Below, one piece after another: positions 19,001 through 26,789 of a DNA stretch of 64,000 nt (the stretch's first letter is position 1; each line of letters opens with the position of its first letter). Made by a program: the position numbers and the translations under genes. Source of the stretch: JBBWZH01 sp035544115 (GTDB lineage: Bacteria; Actinomycetota; Actinomycetes; Mycobacteriales; CADCTP01). Below the pieces are notes generated by a model that was not told the origin of the DNA, did no database searches, and saw only the letters and a program-made list of their open reading frames with translations. The DNA lies in NCBI GenBank assembly GCA_963714145.1, contig OY970235.1, forward strand, positions 4,588,001 to 4,652,000, written 5' to 3'.

Positions 19001-22000
19001 CATCGTGCGGGCCGACTTCGAACTACACGGGTTGCAGGTGCGGGCGGAGCCCGCGTTCACGGCGACCGCGAAGTTCGACCTCTTCTTCAACATGGGCGAC
19101 ATCCCAGGCGTCGGCGTGATGGGCTACCTGGAGTACCGGACCGACCTGTTCGACCGGGCCACGGCGCAGCACCTCGCGACCCGCTTCCTGCGGGTGGTGG
19201 AGCAGGTGGTGGCCGAGCCGGCCCGGCGGATCGGGCTGGTCGATGTGCTGGTGCCGGCCGAGCGGGCGCTGCTGGCCGGATACAACGACACGGCCGTGCC
19301 GGTGTCGGAGCTGACCATCACCGGCCTGTTCGCGCGGCAGGTCGCCGCGTCCGGCGATGCGGTCGCGGTGCTGTCCGACCCGGTGGCGTTGACCTACCGG
19401 GAACTCGACGAGCGCACCAGCCGGTTGGCGGCCGAGCTGACCGGGCGCGGGGTCGGGCCGGAGTCCCTGGTGGCGCTGGCCCTGCCGCGGTCGGCCGACC
19501 TGGTCGTCGCGATGCTGGGCATCCTGAAGTCCGGCGCCGCGTACCTGCCGGTCGACCCGCGCTACCCGAGCGAGCGGCTGGGCTACATGCTCGCCCAGGC
19601 CGGGCCGCGGCTCATCCTCACCGACGCGGCCGCCTCGAAGGCGTGGCTGGACAGCGGCGTCCCGCACCTCTACCTCGGCGACCTCGACCTCGACGGCGCC
19701 GCTGGCGCCGGCAGTCTCGACGGCGCCGCTGGCGCCGGCAGTGTCGACCCGGGAACCTCGCCGCGGCCGGACAACCTCGCCTTCGTCATGTACACCTCCG
19801 GGTCCACCGGCGCGCCGAAGGGCGTGTCCATCACGCACCGCAACGTGATGAGCTGCCTGCCGGCCCTGGTGTCGGCCGTCGCCGCGCCGGGCGCCCGGAT
19901 GCTGGCCGGGACGTCGATCAACTTCGACGTGTCGGTGTTCGAGATCATGGCCACGCTGTCAGCCGGGGGCACCGTCGAGGTGGCCCGCGACGTGCTGGTC
20001 CTGGGTGAGCGGGCCGATTGGCCGGGCGGTGTGGTCAGCTCGGTTCCGTCGGTGTTCGCCGAGCTGATCGACCAGATCGCGGCGACGACCACTGTGGACA
20101 CTCTGGTCTTCGGCGCCGACACGCTGCCGGCGTCGCTGGTGTCCCGGGTCCGCGCCGCGTTCCCGGGCGTGCGGGTGGTCAACTGCTACGGGCAGAGCGA
20201 GACCTTCTACGCCACCGCGTTCTCGCTCGCCGGCACGGACGAGTGGACCGGCCGGGCGAACGCGCCGATCGGCAGACCGCTGGACAACGTCCGCACGTAC
20301 GTCCTCGGGGCCGGCCTCGAACCGGTGCCACCGGGCGTCCCCGGCGAGTTGTACGTCGCGGGTTTGACCGTGGGCCGGGGCTACCTCGGCCAGGTCGGGC
20401 TGACCGCGGAGCGGTTCGTCGCGGATCCGTTCGGTCCGGCCGGGTCGCGGATGTACCGCACCGGAGACCTGGCCCGCTGGAACGACGGCGGCCAGCTGGA
20501 GTACCTCGGCCGCGGCGACGCGCAGGTGAAGGTCCGCGGTTTCCGGATCGAGCCGGGCGAGATCGAGGCCGCGCTGACCGCGCATCCCGGCGTGGCGCAG
20601 GCGGTTGTCGCCGCCTGCGTGGGCCGGGCCGGCAGCACCCAACTGGTCGGCTACGTGGTACCGGTGCGGGCCGCCGACAGCGGACCGAACGAGCTCGACC
20701 TGACCCTGGACGTTTCGGCCCGGGAGCTGCGGCGCTTCGTCCTGTCCCGGTTGCCGGAGTTCATGGTGCCGTCGACCTTCGTGCTGCTGGACCGGTTGCC
20801 GCTGGATCCGAACGGGAAGGTGGACCGGAACGCGTTGCCGGCGCCGGAGTTCGCCGGGTCCGAGTACCGGGCCCCGCGCACGGCCGCCGAGGTGATCCTG
20901 GCCGAGGTCTACGCACAGGTCCTCGGGGTGGACCTGGTCGGGACCGAGGACGACTTCTTCGCCGTCGGCGGGGACAGCATCCGCTCGATCCAGGTGGTCT
21001 CCCGGGCCCGGGCACAGGGTGTGGAGGTCAGCCCGCGGGAGATCTTCGAGCACCGGACGGTGGCTGAGCTCGCCGCGCTGGCCGACGGCCGGACCACGGC
21101 GATCCCGGTGCTGGAGGAGCTCGACGGCGGCGGCACCGGCTGGCTGCCGTTGCTGCCCGTCGCGAGGTACCTGGTCGAACTGGGCGGCCGGGTCAACCGG
21201 TTCTCGATGTCCACAGTGGTCGATCTGCCGGCCGCCATCGACCAGGCGGGCCTGATCGCGACGCTGACCGCCGTGCTGGACCAGCACGACCTGCTGCGCT
21301 CGCGCCTGGTCGCCGACGGGCTGCTGGTCGGCGCGCCGGGTTCGGTGGACGTGCCGGCGCTGCTGCGCCGGGTGCGGTGCCACGGCCGCTGGGACGGGCC
21401 CTGGCTGAAGTTGGCCGAGTCCGAGTTGGACCTGGCCACCGGCCGGCTGGACCCGGCCGCCGGAGTGATGGCGCAGTTCGTCTGGTTCGACGCGGGCGCG
21501 GCCGGCCCGGGCCGGCTGCTGATCGTCTGGCACCACCTGGTGGTGGACGGCGTCTCCTGGCGGATCCTGCTGCCGGACCTCGCCGCCGCGTGGGAGCAGG
21601 TACGGGCCGGTCGGACCCCGGAGCTGCCGACGGTCGTGACGTCGGCCCGGCGGTGGGCGCACGCACTGGTCGACGCGGCGTCCGCCCCCGGGCGGGCGGC
21701 CGAACTGCCGGCGTGGCAGTCCATTGTGGATGGTCCGGATCCGGTGCTCGGATCCCGGCCGCTGGACCCCGAGGTGGACCTGACGTCCACGGTGCGGCGG
21801 GTGTGGGTGCGGCTGCCGGTCGCGGCGACCGAGACGCTGCTGACGACGGCTCCGGCTGCCTTCCACGGCGGCGTCAACGACGCTCTGCTCGCCGGCCTGG
21901 CACTGGCTGTCGCCGCCTGGCGCCGCGGCCGGGGCGTCGACGAGCCGTCGGTGCTGATCCGGTCCGAAGGCCACGGCCGGGAGGAGGACACCGTGCCCGG

Positions 22001-25000
22001 GGCCGACCTGTCCCGCACGGTCGGCTGGTTCACCAGCATGTTCCCGGTGCGTCTGGACATCGGCGACGCCGACCTCGACGACGCGTTCGCCGGCGGGGCC
22101 GCCGCGGGTGCCGTGCTCAAGGCGGTCAAGGAACAGCTGCTGGCGATCCCGGACAAGGGCATCGGCTTCGGCCTGCTCCGGTACCTGAACGATGCGACGG
22201 CCGGGTCACTGGCGGCGTACCCGACCGGCCAGATCGCGTTCAACTACCTGGGCCGGTTCTCCGACTCGGACGTCCCCGCGGAGCTGCGCGGGCTGGGCTG
22301 GACGCCGTCCGCGGGCACGACCGAGCTGGTCGCGGCGCCGGATGCGGACATGCCCGCGATGTCGACGGTGGAGATCAACGCCGCGGTCACCGACTCCGCG
22401 GCCGGCCCGGAGCTGGGCGCCATGTTCGGCGCCCCGGCCGGGGTGCTCTCCCCGGCCGAGCTGCAGGGGCTGGCCGACCTGTGGTGTGCCGCGCTGGACG
22501 CGCTGGCCAGGCACGCGGCCGGGCCCGGCGCCGGCGGGTTGACCCCGTCGGATCTGCCGTTGGTTCCGGTCCGGCAGAGCGAGATCGAGGCCTGGGAGCA
22601 GCGGTATCCCGGCCTGGTCGACGTGTGGCCGTTGACCGCGTTGCAGTCCGGGCTGCTCTTCGAGTCCATGCTGGCCGACGCCAGCTACGACGCCTACCAC
22701 GCGCAGGTCGTGTACCACCTGTCCGGCCCGGTCGACCCGGCCCGGATGCGCGCGGCCGGCCAGGCTCTGCTGGACCGGCACGCCAACCTGCGCACCGCGT
22801 TCATCAGCGACTCGACCGGCGACCGGGTGCAGCTCGTGCTGACCGGGGTGGAGCTGCCCTGGCAGGAGCTCGACCTGCGCCAGCTGGACGCCGGCGCCCG
22901 GGCCCGGGCGGTCGAGCAGTTCCTGGCCGAGGATCTCGGCAACCACTTCGACCAGGCCACCCCGCCGCTGCTGCGGCTGTCGTTGCTGCTGACCGCGCCC
23001 GAGCGGGCCGAACTGGTGCTGACCTCGCACCACGCGCTGCTCGACGGCTGGTCGATGGGCATCCTGCTGCAGGACCTGCTGCGCCTCTACGGCTCCGACG
23101 GCGACGACTCCGGGTTGCCGCGGGTCCGGAAGTACCGGGACTTCCTGCTCTGGCTGTCCGAACAGGACAGTGCCGGGTCGGCTCGGGCCTGGGCGGACGA
23201 GCTGGCCGGGGTGGAGGAGCCGACGCTGATCGCGGGCGACCGGCTGGACCAGGTCGACCAGGTCGACCAGGCGCGGATCGGGCAGCTCGAGGTTCCGCTG
23301 CCGGTGGACACCGCCCGGGAGCTGTCCGGCCGCGCCGCCGAACTGGGGATCACCCTGAACACCCTGGTGCAGGGAGCCTGGGCGATCGTGCTGGGCAGCC
23401 TGACCGGCCGCCAGGACGTGGTGTTCGGCGCCACCGTGTCGGGTCGTCCGCCCGCCGTGGCGGGGGTGGAATCGATGGTGGGGCTGTTCATCAACACCCT
23501 GCCGGTGCGGGTGCGACTGCGCCCCCGCGACACCCTCGGCCAGCTGCTGACCGGCCTGCAGGGCCGGCAGAACCGGCTGATGGACCACCATCACCACGGG
23601 CTGACCGACATCTACCGGACCGCCGGGATGAACGTCCTGTTCGACACCGTCACCGTGTTCGAGTCGTTCCCGATCGACCGCGGCGGCCTCAGCGATCCGC
23701 ACACCGGCGTCGCGATCACCGGCGTGAGCACGGCGAACGGAACCCACTACCCGCTGGGCATCGCCGCCTCGGCCGCGCCGCACCTGCGCATCGTCCTGCA
23801 CTACCAGCAGGACCTGTTCGACGCCGACGCGGTCGCGGGCATGGCCGCCCGGTTCGCCACCGTGCTGCGCCAGGTGGCGGCGGACCCGGACCTGCCGGTC
23901 GGCCGGCTGGCTGTGCTGGACCCGGCGGAACGGGCCCGGCTGCTGGTCGGCCTCAACGACCCGGCCGTGCCGGGGCTCGAGGGCACCATTCCCGAGCTGT
24001 TCGAGCGGCAGGTCGCCGCGACGCCGGACGCGGTCGCGGTCTACTTCGAAGCGACGTCGCTGACCTACCGGGAGCTGGACCGCCGGGCCAACCGGTTGGC
24101 CGGTGAGCTGACCCGCCGTGGCGTCGGCGCGGAGTCGGTGGTGGCGGTGTCACTGCGGCGCTCACCGGACCTGGTGATCGCGCTGCTGGCCGTGGCGAAG
24201 GCCGGTGGGGTGTACCTGCCGGTCGACTCGGCCTACCCGACCGAGCGGATCGCCTACCTGGTCGAGGACTCCGGTGCCGGTCTGGCCATAGTGGACACCA
24301 CCACGGCCGCGGCGCTGGCCGGCCAGCCCATCCCGTCGCTGCGGATGGATCAGCCGGCCGCCGGTCACCGCGCCGGCGCCATCGACCGGCGCGGTGCCAT
24401 CGACCACGCCACGGATCTGGACCGTGCCGCGTACGTCATCTACACGTCGGGATCGACCGGCGGGCCGAAGGGCGTGACGGTCACCCATCGCGGTGTGGCC
24501 AGCCTGGTCGCCGCGCACGTGGCCAGCCTCGAGGTGACCGCGGACAGCCGGATGCTGCAGCTCGTCTCGCCCAGCTTCGACGTCTCGCTCGGGGAGATGT
24601 TCACCGCGCTGCTGTCCGGGGCCAGCGTGGTGCTGGCCGACAAGGAGCAGCTGGCTCCGGGGCTGCCGCTGGCCAGGACCATTGACGCGCACCGGGTGAC
24701 GCACGTGATGATGCCGCCCGCGCTGCTCGCCCCGATGCCGGCCGACGCACTGTCCACAGTGGCCTGCCTGGTGGTCGGTGGTGAGGCGACGTCCCGGGAG
24801 CTGGTGGCCAGGTGGTCGACCGGCCGGCGGATGCTGAACGCGTACGGGCCGACGGAGACCACCGTGGCGGTCACCTTGAGCGCGCCACTCACCGCCGGCA
24901 CCGGCGTGTACCCGATCGGGCGGCCCATCCCGAACACCCAGGTGTACGTGCTGGACGGGGCGTTGCAGCCGGTGCCGGTCGGCGTGGCCGGTGAGCTGTA

Positions 25001-26498
25001 CATCGCCGGCTCGGGGGTGGCGCGCGGGTACGTCGGGCGGCCGGACCTGACGGCGGAGCACTTCGTGGCCTGCCCGTTCGGCGAGCCGGGCGCCCGGATG
25101 TACCGGACCGGCGACCAGGTGGCCTGGACCGCGGACCGCCAACTCGTGTTCCACGGCCGGGTGGACGACCAGGTCAAGATCCGCGGGTTCCGGATCGCGC
25201 TCGGCGAGATCGAGGCGGCACTGCTGGCCCACCCCGGCGTCGACCGGGCCGTGGTGGTGGTGGACGACAAGCCGGGCGATCGGCGGCTGGCCGGGTACGT
25301 GGTGGCCGCCGCCGGTCCGCCCGCCGCCGGCCCGTCCGCGGGTGCTCCGGCCGCGGAGCTGATCGCCGAGCTGCGTGGCTACCTGCGCGGGCAACTGCCG
25401 GAGCACCTGGTGCCGGCGGCGCTGACGCTCATCGGCGAGGTGCCGATGACGACGAGCGGCAAGGTGGACCGGCGGGCGCTGCCGGCGCCGGACTACGCGG
25501 CCGCGTCGACCGGCCGGCCGCCGCGGACCACCCGGGAGGAGATCCTCTGCGGGCTGTTCGCCGAGGTGCTCGGGCTGGCCCGGGTGGGCATCGACGACAG
25601 CTTCTTCGCCCTCGGCGGGCATTCCCTGCTGGCCATCCGGCTCATCACCCGGATCCGTACCGTGCTCGGCGTCGACCTGCCGATCCGGCTGGTGTTCCAG
25701 GCCCCCACCGTCGCCGAGCTGGCCACCCACCTGGACTCGGCCGGCGGATCAGCTCAGGGCACCGACCCGTTCGCGGCGGTGCTGCCGATCCGGACCGACG
25801 GCGACAGCGAGCCGCTCTGGTTCATCCATTCGGGCGGCGGGCTGTGCTGGCCCTACCTGGGGTTCGCCAGCCAGCTCCCGGCCGGCCGGCCGATCTACGG
25901 GATACAGGCGAAGGGCTTCGACGGGGTGACCCGGCTGCCGGAGTCGATCACCGAGATCGTGGCCGACTACGCGGCCGAGATCCTGGCCGTCCAGCCGGCC
26001 GGCCCGTTCCACCTGATCGGCTTCTCCATCGGCGGCACGCTCGCCCACGCGGTCGCCGCCGAACTGCAGCGGCACGGCCACCAGGTGGCGCTGCTCGCCG
26101 TCCTGGACAGTGTGCCCAGCAGCCAGCTGGCCAGCGGCCCGCCGCCGACCGCGGCCGACTTCCGGGAGTACTTCCGCCAGCACCTCACCAGCCTGGCCGG
26201 TGCGGACGACTTCGACTCGTTCGTGGCGAACGCGGTCTCGGTCGTCCTCAACCAGACGACGCTGATGTCCGGGTTCGCCCAGCCGACCTTCCGCGGCGAC
26301 GCCCTGCTGTTCCGGGCGGTGCCCAACCCGGCCGGGTCGATCGCCGACCTCTGGCGGCCGTACGTCCGCGGCGCGGTACACCAGTACGACATTGCGAGTA
26401 CGCACGCCGACCTGTACCTGCCCCGGCCGGCCGGCGAGATCTGCCAGATCATCAGCCGGGCCCTCCAGGCAGCCGAACCGAGCCGTGTGACGACGTGA
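10002..26498 (+). CDS. Four-module NRPS: C-A-PCP-E / C-A-PCP / C-A-PCP-E / C-A-PCP-TE
   Basis: A 5,498-residue megasynthetase. Approximate domains: C1 1-440 (HHIAADG near 130), A1 462-985, PCP1 (Ser near 1036), E1 1085-1545 (HHFVVDG); C2 1560-2000, A2 2047-2546, PCP2; C3 2643-3075 (PHIATDG), A3 3103-3616, PCP3, E2 3707-4180; C4 4187-4633 (HHALLDG), A4 4662-5160, PCP4, thioesterase 5253-5498 (GFSIGG). Pocket residues read by eye are A1 DVFSVAGYAK, A2 DVFSAAGYAK, A3 DVFSVGCYAK and A4 DVGMVGAVAK. I recall the first three as the piperazate pattern; the fourth I do not recognise. Carriers before E domains have GGDSIRS and the others GGHSL, and C2/C4 resemble D-accepting C domains, so the logic is consistent: D-Piz, Piz, D-Piz, X, release. 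The ATG at 10002 follows AGGAG. Codon 419 is TTA. Confidence 0.96.
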   Translation: MIPLSFAQRRLWFIDRFEGPSATYNVPFLLRLSGALDAAALSAAVRDVVVRHESLRTMFVADDAGVPAQRVVPVAELRLTVPVTDVDPGEVAAAAAAVAAHQFDLSAGIPVRASLLRCGPDEHVLVLAIHHIAADGESMVPLARDLETAYAARLRSEPPQWSELPVQYGDYTLWQREFLGAEDDPGSVLATQLAYWRGELAGAPARLRLPTDRPRPPAPSHRGDVVEFAIEADLLAAVDQLAGAHGMTTPMVMQSALAVLLHQLGAGVDIPIGATIAGRTDEALADLVGFFVNTWVLRADLSGNPTVARVLERVRDTALGAYDNQDAPFDRVVEALNPERSTAYHPLFQVMFTWQNEDRIDLALPGLAARLEAIATPTAKFDLEFNFATDSAGRSMRCVLEYATDLFDRGTVQRIGARLLLVLRHFAADPAGLAGAVDVLLPGERELLAGRNDTAAATPELTIPGLFERQVAAAPDAVAVVYESVQLTYRELDARADRLAGELIRRGVRPESIVGLALPRSADLVVAMLGILKSGAGYLPIDPRYPSRRLDHMLSQARPTLVLTDAGTAPVLLDTDIPCLFLSDVDLAGDQPAETAEPAETAEPAATAGPAAPAEQVAPVAPVRPDNVAYVMYTSGSTGLPKGVAITHRAVVNGVLRLAASVGIGPGSRMLAATSINFDVSVFEIITTLGTGGTVEVVRDVLALGERDGWSGSVISSVPSVFAELVDQIAAKTTVDTLVFAGEGLPVSLVTRVRAAFPGVRVVNGYGQTESFYAAAFAVDWSQPWDAAGSAPIGAPIGNMRTYVLGPGLTPVPPGVVGELYVAGVLARGYHGRAGLTAERFVPDPFGPAGDRMYRTGDLAHWNSAGQLEYAGRDDAQIKIRGLRIEPGEVEATLAAHPGVAQAAVTVHERFGAKQLVGYVVPVGVISAGTGTEGGSPAQLEVDLTAGVSPAELRGFVSERLPEFMVPSVFVVLDRLPLAPNGKLDRAALPAPDFKGEVYRAPTSATEEHLAGVYAEVLGLDRVGVDDDFFAIGGDSIRSIQVASRAREIGVSPREIFQCRTVAKLAAVASGRAAATAVLAEFDGGGVGVLPLLPVAKYLRELGGGHDRFSMSAVLDLPDGIDRAGLVATLTAVLDRHDALRTRLVSGELQAAAAGSVAVATLVHRVECDGRWDRRWDELATAELDAATGRLDPAAGVMAQFVWFDAGSAGAGRLLVVLHHFVVDGVSWRILLPDLAAAWDQVRAGRAPALPAVATSVRRWTHALIDEAATAGRVAELPLWQSIVDGPDPDLGSRPLDPTVDVSSTVDYVWLRVPAPVTEALLTTAPAAFHSGANDGLLTGLALAVASWRRARGVSEQPLLVKLEGHGREEDVVPGADLTATVGWFTSMFPVRLDLGGADLDDAFAGGAAAGSAIKAVKEQLLRIPDKGLGYGLLRYLNDGTGTVLERYPTGQIAFNYLGRFAATDMPANLRGLGWTRAAGTNELIAAPDPDLPALATLEINALVADTGQLVARFGFPTGVLSRAEVRQLADLWQAALAGLARHVAEPGAGGRTPSDLPLVPVRQPEIEAWEQRYPGLVDVWPLTALQSGMLFHSMLDDAAHDAYQMQFVLHLSGPVDPDRMRAAGQALLDRHPNLRTAFVPDTVGDLVQVVPSRVDLPWRQIDLSGGADLSGGAGSGGQDGDEPSGDELERLLVEDRNARFDPATPPLLRMSLVTLDPDRSELVLTAHHVLFDGWSVPLLMQDLLRLYGSAGDDSALPRVHGYRDFLDWLSRQDRAAAAAAWTDELDGIDGPTLLAGGTLAGSTESGASADVGTVDVPLAADLARALSTCAANLGVTLNTVVQGAWAVLLGQLTGRPEVVFGATVSGRPPAVPGVDSMLGLFINTLPVRVRCAPGESLAHLLTALQDRQAALLDHHHYGLTEIHRAAGMKSLFDTVVVFESYPVDHVGLSEANTAAGVAIRGLTPFSGTHYPLTVMADADPNLRLSLQYQPNVLDRDAVQAIAERFERVLRQLAADPGRSVGSVDVLAAAEREQLSRGRREPAVPVPDATVPGLFEQQAAATPDLVALVCGDTSLTYRELDQRADRLARGLIRRGVGPESIVAVALPRSAELVVALLGVWKSGAGYLPIDPAYPSRRLQYVLSDASPALILTDAGTAGILPPTDIPRLSPADVVAPAPDPDTEDPDRDDGSRRQPLRPDQVAYLMYTSGSTGTPKGVAVTHRNVTNCVPGLAASVGAPGSRMLAQASINFDVSVFEIFSTLCTGGSVEIVRDLLVLSERGGWSGGVISSVPSAFAELLDDLPGRIQVEAVAFAGEVLPASLVRRVRAAIPGVRVVNGYGQTETFYATAFSLAAADEWDGGPSAPIGAPLNNVRVYVLGSGLELVPPGVAGELYVAGSTVSRGYRGRSGLTAQRFVADPFGPAGARMYRTGDLARWNDGGQLEYLGRGDAQVKIRGVRVEPAEVEAVLTSHPDIDQAVVVARAGRAASPAKYLAAYVLPAEGRVATGLREFASARLPDVMVPAAFVTLEKFPLLPNGKLDRAALPEPEFTGGAYRAPRNTNEDVLCRLYAEVLGVARIGIDDDFFALGGHSLLATRLVNRLRATLGAEVRIRQVFDSPTIAALSRHLTSTGPARPRLRRVATRPDRVPLSFAQSRLWFVARFEGPSATYNHSHVLRLFGVLNLPALRAAVQDVVRRHESLRTLIVEDDTGHPYQQVVPAAEVPLDLPLIEVEPAAVADTVARAVTHPFNLSAEIPVRASVLRCGAEEHVLLLVIPHIATDGESMAPLARDLATAYAARQQGTAPDWPELPVQYVDFTLWQRELLGDENDPASALAVQSAYWRDELAGVPQPLNLPADRPRPPVASPAGDFVEFGLAPEVLAAVAELARARGATVSMVLQSALAVLLSQLGGGEDITIGSPIANRTDAELADLVGFFVNTWVLRADLSGSPSFEQVLDRVRNKALAAYENQDAPFERLVELLNPERSTAYHPLFQVMFAWQNIVRADFELHGLQVRAEPAFTATAKFDLFFNMGDIPGVGVMGYLEYRTDLFDRATAQHLATRFLRVVEQVVAEPARRIGLVDVLVPAERALLAGYNDTAVPVSELTITGLFARQVAASGDAVAVLSDPVALTYRELDERTSRLAAELTGRGVGPESLVALALPRSADLVVAMLGILKSGAAYLPVDPRYPSERLGYMLAQAGPRLILTDAAASKAWLDSGVPHLYLGDLDLDGAAGAGSLDGAAGAGSVDPGTSPRPDNLAFVMYTSGSTGAPKGVSITHRNVMSCLPALVSAVAAPGARMLAGTSINFDVSVFEIMATLSAGGTVEVARDVLVLGERADWPGGVVSSVPSVFAELIDQIAATTTVDTLVFGADTLPASLVSRVRAAFPGVRVVNCYGQSETFYATAFSLAGTDEWTGRANAPIGRPLDNVRTYVLGAGLEPVPPGVPGELYVAGLTVGRGYLGQVGLTAERFVADPFGPAGSRMYRTGDLARWNDGGQLEYLGRGDAQVKVRGFRIEPGEIEAALTAHPGVAQAVVAACVGRAGSTQLVGYVVPVRAADSGPNELDLTLDVSARELRRFVLSRLPEFMVPSTFVLLDRLPLDPNGKVDRNALPAPEFAGSEYRAPRTAAEVILAEVYAQVLGVDLVGTEDDFFAVGGDSIRSIQVVSRARAQGVEVSPREIFEHRTVAELAALADGRTTAIPVLEELDGGGTGWLPLLPVARYLVELGGRVNRFSMSTVVDLPAAIDQAGLIATLTAVLDQHDLLRSRLVADGLLVGAPGSVDVPALLRRVRCHGRWDGPWLKLAESELDLATGRLDPAAGVMAQFVWFDAGAAGPGRLLIVWHHLVVDGVSWRILLPDLAAAWEQVRAGRTPELPTVVTSARRWAHALVDAASAPGRAAELPAWQSIVDGPDPVLGSRPLDPEVDLTSTVRRVWVRLPVAATETLLTTAPAAFHGGVNDALLAGLALAVAAWRRGRGVDEPSVLIRSEGHGREEDTVPGADLSRTVGWFTSMFPVRLDIGDADLDDAFAGGAAAGAVLKAVKEQLLAIPDKGIGFGLLRYLNDATAGSLAAYPTGQIAFNYLGRFSDSDVPAELRGLGWTPSAGTTELVAAPDADMPAMSTVEINAAVTDSAAGPELGAMFGAPAGVLSPAELQGLADLWCAALDALARHAAGPGAGGLTPSDLPLVPVRQSEIEAWEQRYPGLVDVWPLTALQSGLLFESMLADASYDAYHAQVVYHLSGPVDPARMRAAGQALLDRHANLRTAFISDSTGDRVQLVLTGVELPWQELDLRQLDAGARARAVEQFLAEDLGNHFDQATPPLLRLSLLLTAPERAELVLTSHHALLDGWSMGILLQDLLRLYGSDGDDSGLPRVRKYRDFLLWLSEQDSAGSARAWADELAGVEEPTLIAGDRLDQVDQVDQARIGQLEVPLPVDTARELSGRAAELGITLNTLVQGAWAIVLGSLTGRQDVVFGATVSGRPPAVAGVESMVGLFINTLPVRVRLRPRDTLGQLLTGLQGRQNRLMDHHHHGLTDIYRTAGMNVLFDTVTVFESFPIDRGGLSDPHTGVAITGVSTANGTHYPLGIAASAAPHLRIVLHYQQDLFDADAVAGMAARFATVLRQVAADPDLPVGRLAVLDPAERARLLVGLNDPAVPGLEGTIPELFERQVAATPDAVAVYFEATSLTYRELDRRANRLAGELTRRGVGAESVVAVSLRRSPDLVIALLAVAKAGGVYLPVDSAYPTERIAYLVEDSGAGLAIVDTTTAAALAGQPIPSLRMDQPAAGHRAGAIDRRGAIDHATDLDRAAYVIYTSGSTGGPKGVTVTHRGVASLVAAHVASLEVTADSRMLQLVSPSFDVSLGEMFTALLSGASVVLADKEQLAPGLPLARTIDAHRVTHVMMPPALLAPMPADALSTVACLVVGGEATSRELVARWSTGRRMLNAYGPTETTVAVTLSAPLTAGTGVYPIGRPIPNTQVYVLDGALQPVPVGVAGELYIAGSGVARGYVGRPDLTAEHFVACPFGEPGARMYRTGDQVAWTADRQLVFHGRVDDQVKIRGFRIALGEIEAALLAHPGVDRAVVVVDDKPGDRRLAGYVVAAAGPPAAGPSAGAPAAELIAELRGYLRGQLPEHLVPAALTLIGEVPMTTSGKVDRRALPAPDYAAASTGRPPRTTREEILCGLFAEVLGLARVGIDDSFFALGGHSLLAIRLITRIRTVLGVDLPIRLVFQAPTVAELATHLDSAGGSAQGTDPFAAVLPIRTDGDSEPLWFIHSGGGLCWPYLGFASQLPAGRPIYGIQAKGFDGVTRLPESITEIVADYAAEILAVQPAGPFHLIGFSIGGTLAHAVAAELQRHGHQVALLAVLDSVPSSQLASGPPPTAADFREYFRQHLTSLAGADDFDSFVANAVSVVLNQTTLMSGFAQPTFRGDALLFRAVPNPAGSIADLWRPYVRGAVHQYDIASTHADLYLPRPAGEICQIISRALQAAEPSRVTT
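11773..11820 (+). repeat. Tandem repeat in A1 loop (AETAEP)
   Basis: Two 21-bp copies coding Pro-Ala-Glu-Thr-Ala-Glu, followed by an Ala/Pro tail, lie between core motifs A2 and A3 of the first adenylation domain. Confidence 0.85.
19682..19744 (+). repeat. 30-bp tandem repeat in A3 loop (DGAAGAGS)
   Basis: Two copies of a 30-bp unit coding Leu/Val-Asp-Gly-Ala-Ala-Gly-Ala-Gly-Ser lie just before core A3 of the third adenylation domain, the same surface loop as the repeat in A1 and the one in the 40678-44076 NRPS. Confidence 0.85.
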
Positions 26499-26521
26499 TC
26501 AACGACAGATGGAGTTCGCCA

Positions 26522-26770
26522 GTGAGTACCAACCCATTCGAGGACGAGAGCGGCCGCTTCTTCATCGTGGTGAACGCCGAGGACCAGCATTCGCTGTGGC
26601 CGGAGTTCGCCGCGATCCCGGCCGGCTGGCAGGTCGCGTTCGGCGTGAGCGGTCGGCCGGAGTGCCTGAAGTACGTCGAGGAGAACTGGACCGACCTGCG
26701 GCCGAAGAGCCTGCGCGTGGCCATGGCCCTGGACGCGGCGACCGCCGCGGCCACCGCCACGGCCGCCTAG
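26522..26770 (+). CDS. MbtH-like adenylation-domain partner
   Basis: This 82-residue MbtH-family protein binds and activates NRPS adenylation domains. It has the family pattern: NPF near the start, then WPEFAAIPAGW, and the NWTDLRPKSL tail. The start is GTG 26522 with GGAG 8 bp upstream, 24 bp after the main NRPS stop, so it is in the same transcript. A short Ala/Thr-rich tail follows the conserved core. It is the only MbtH-like gene in the window and probably serves all A domains of the cluster. Confidence 0.95.
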   Translation: MSTNPFEDESGRFFIVVNAEDQHSLWPEFAAIPAGWQVAFGVSGRPECLKYVEENWTDLRPKSLRVAMALDAATAAATATAA

Positions 26771-26789
26771 TAGTAGAAGGAGAGTTCCT

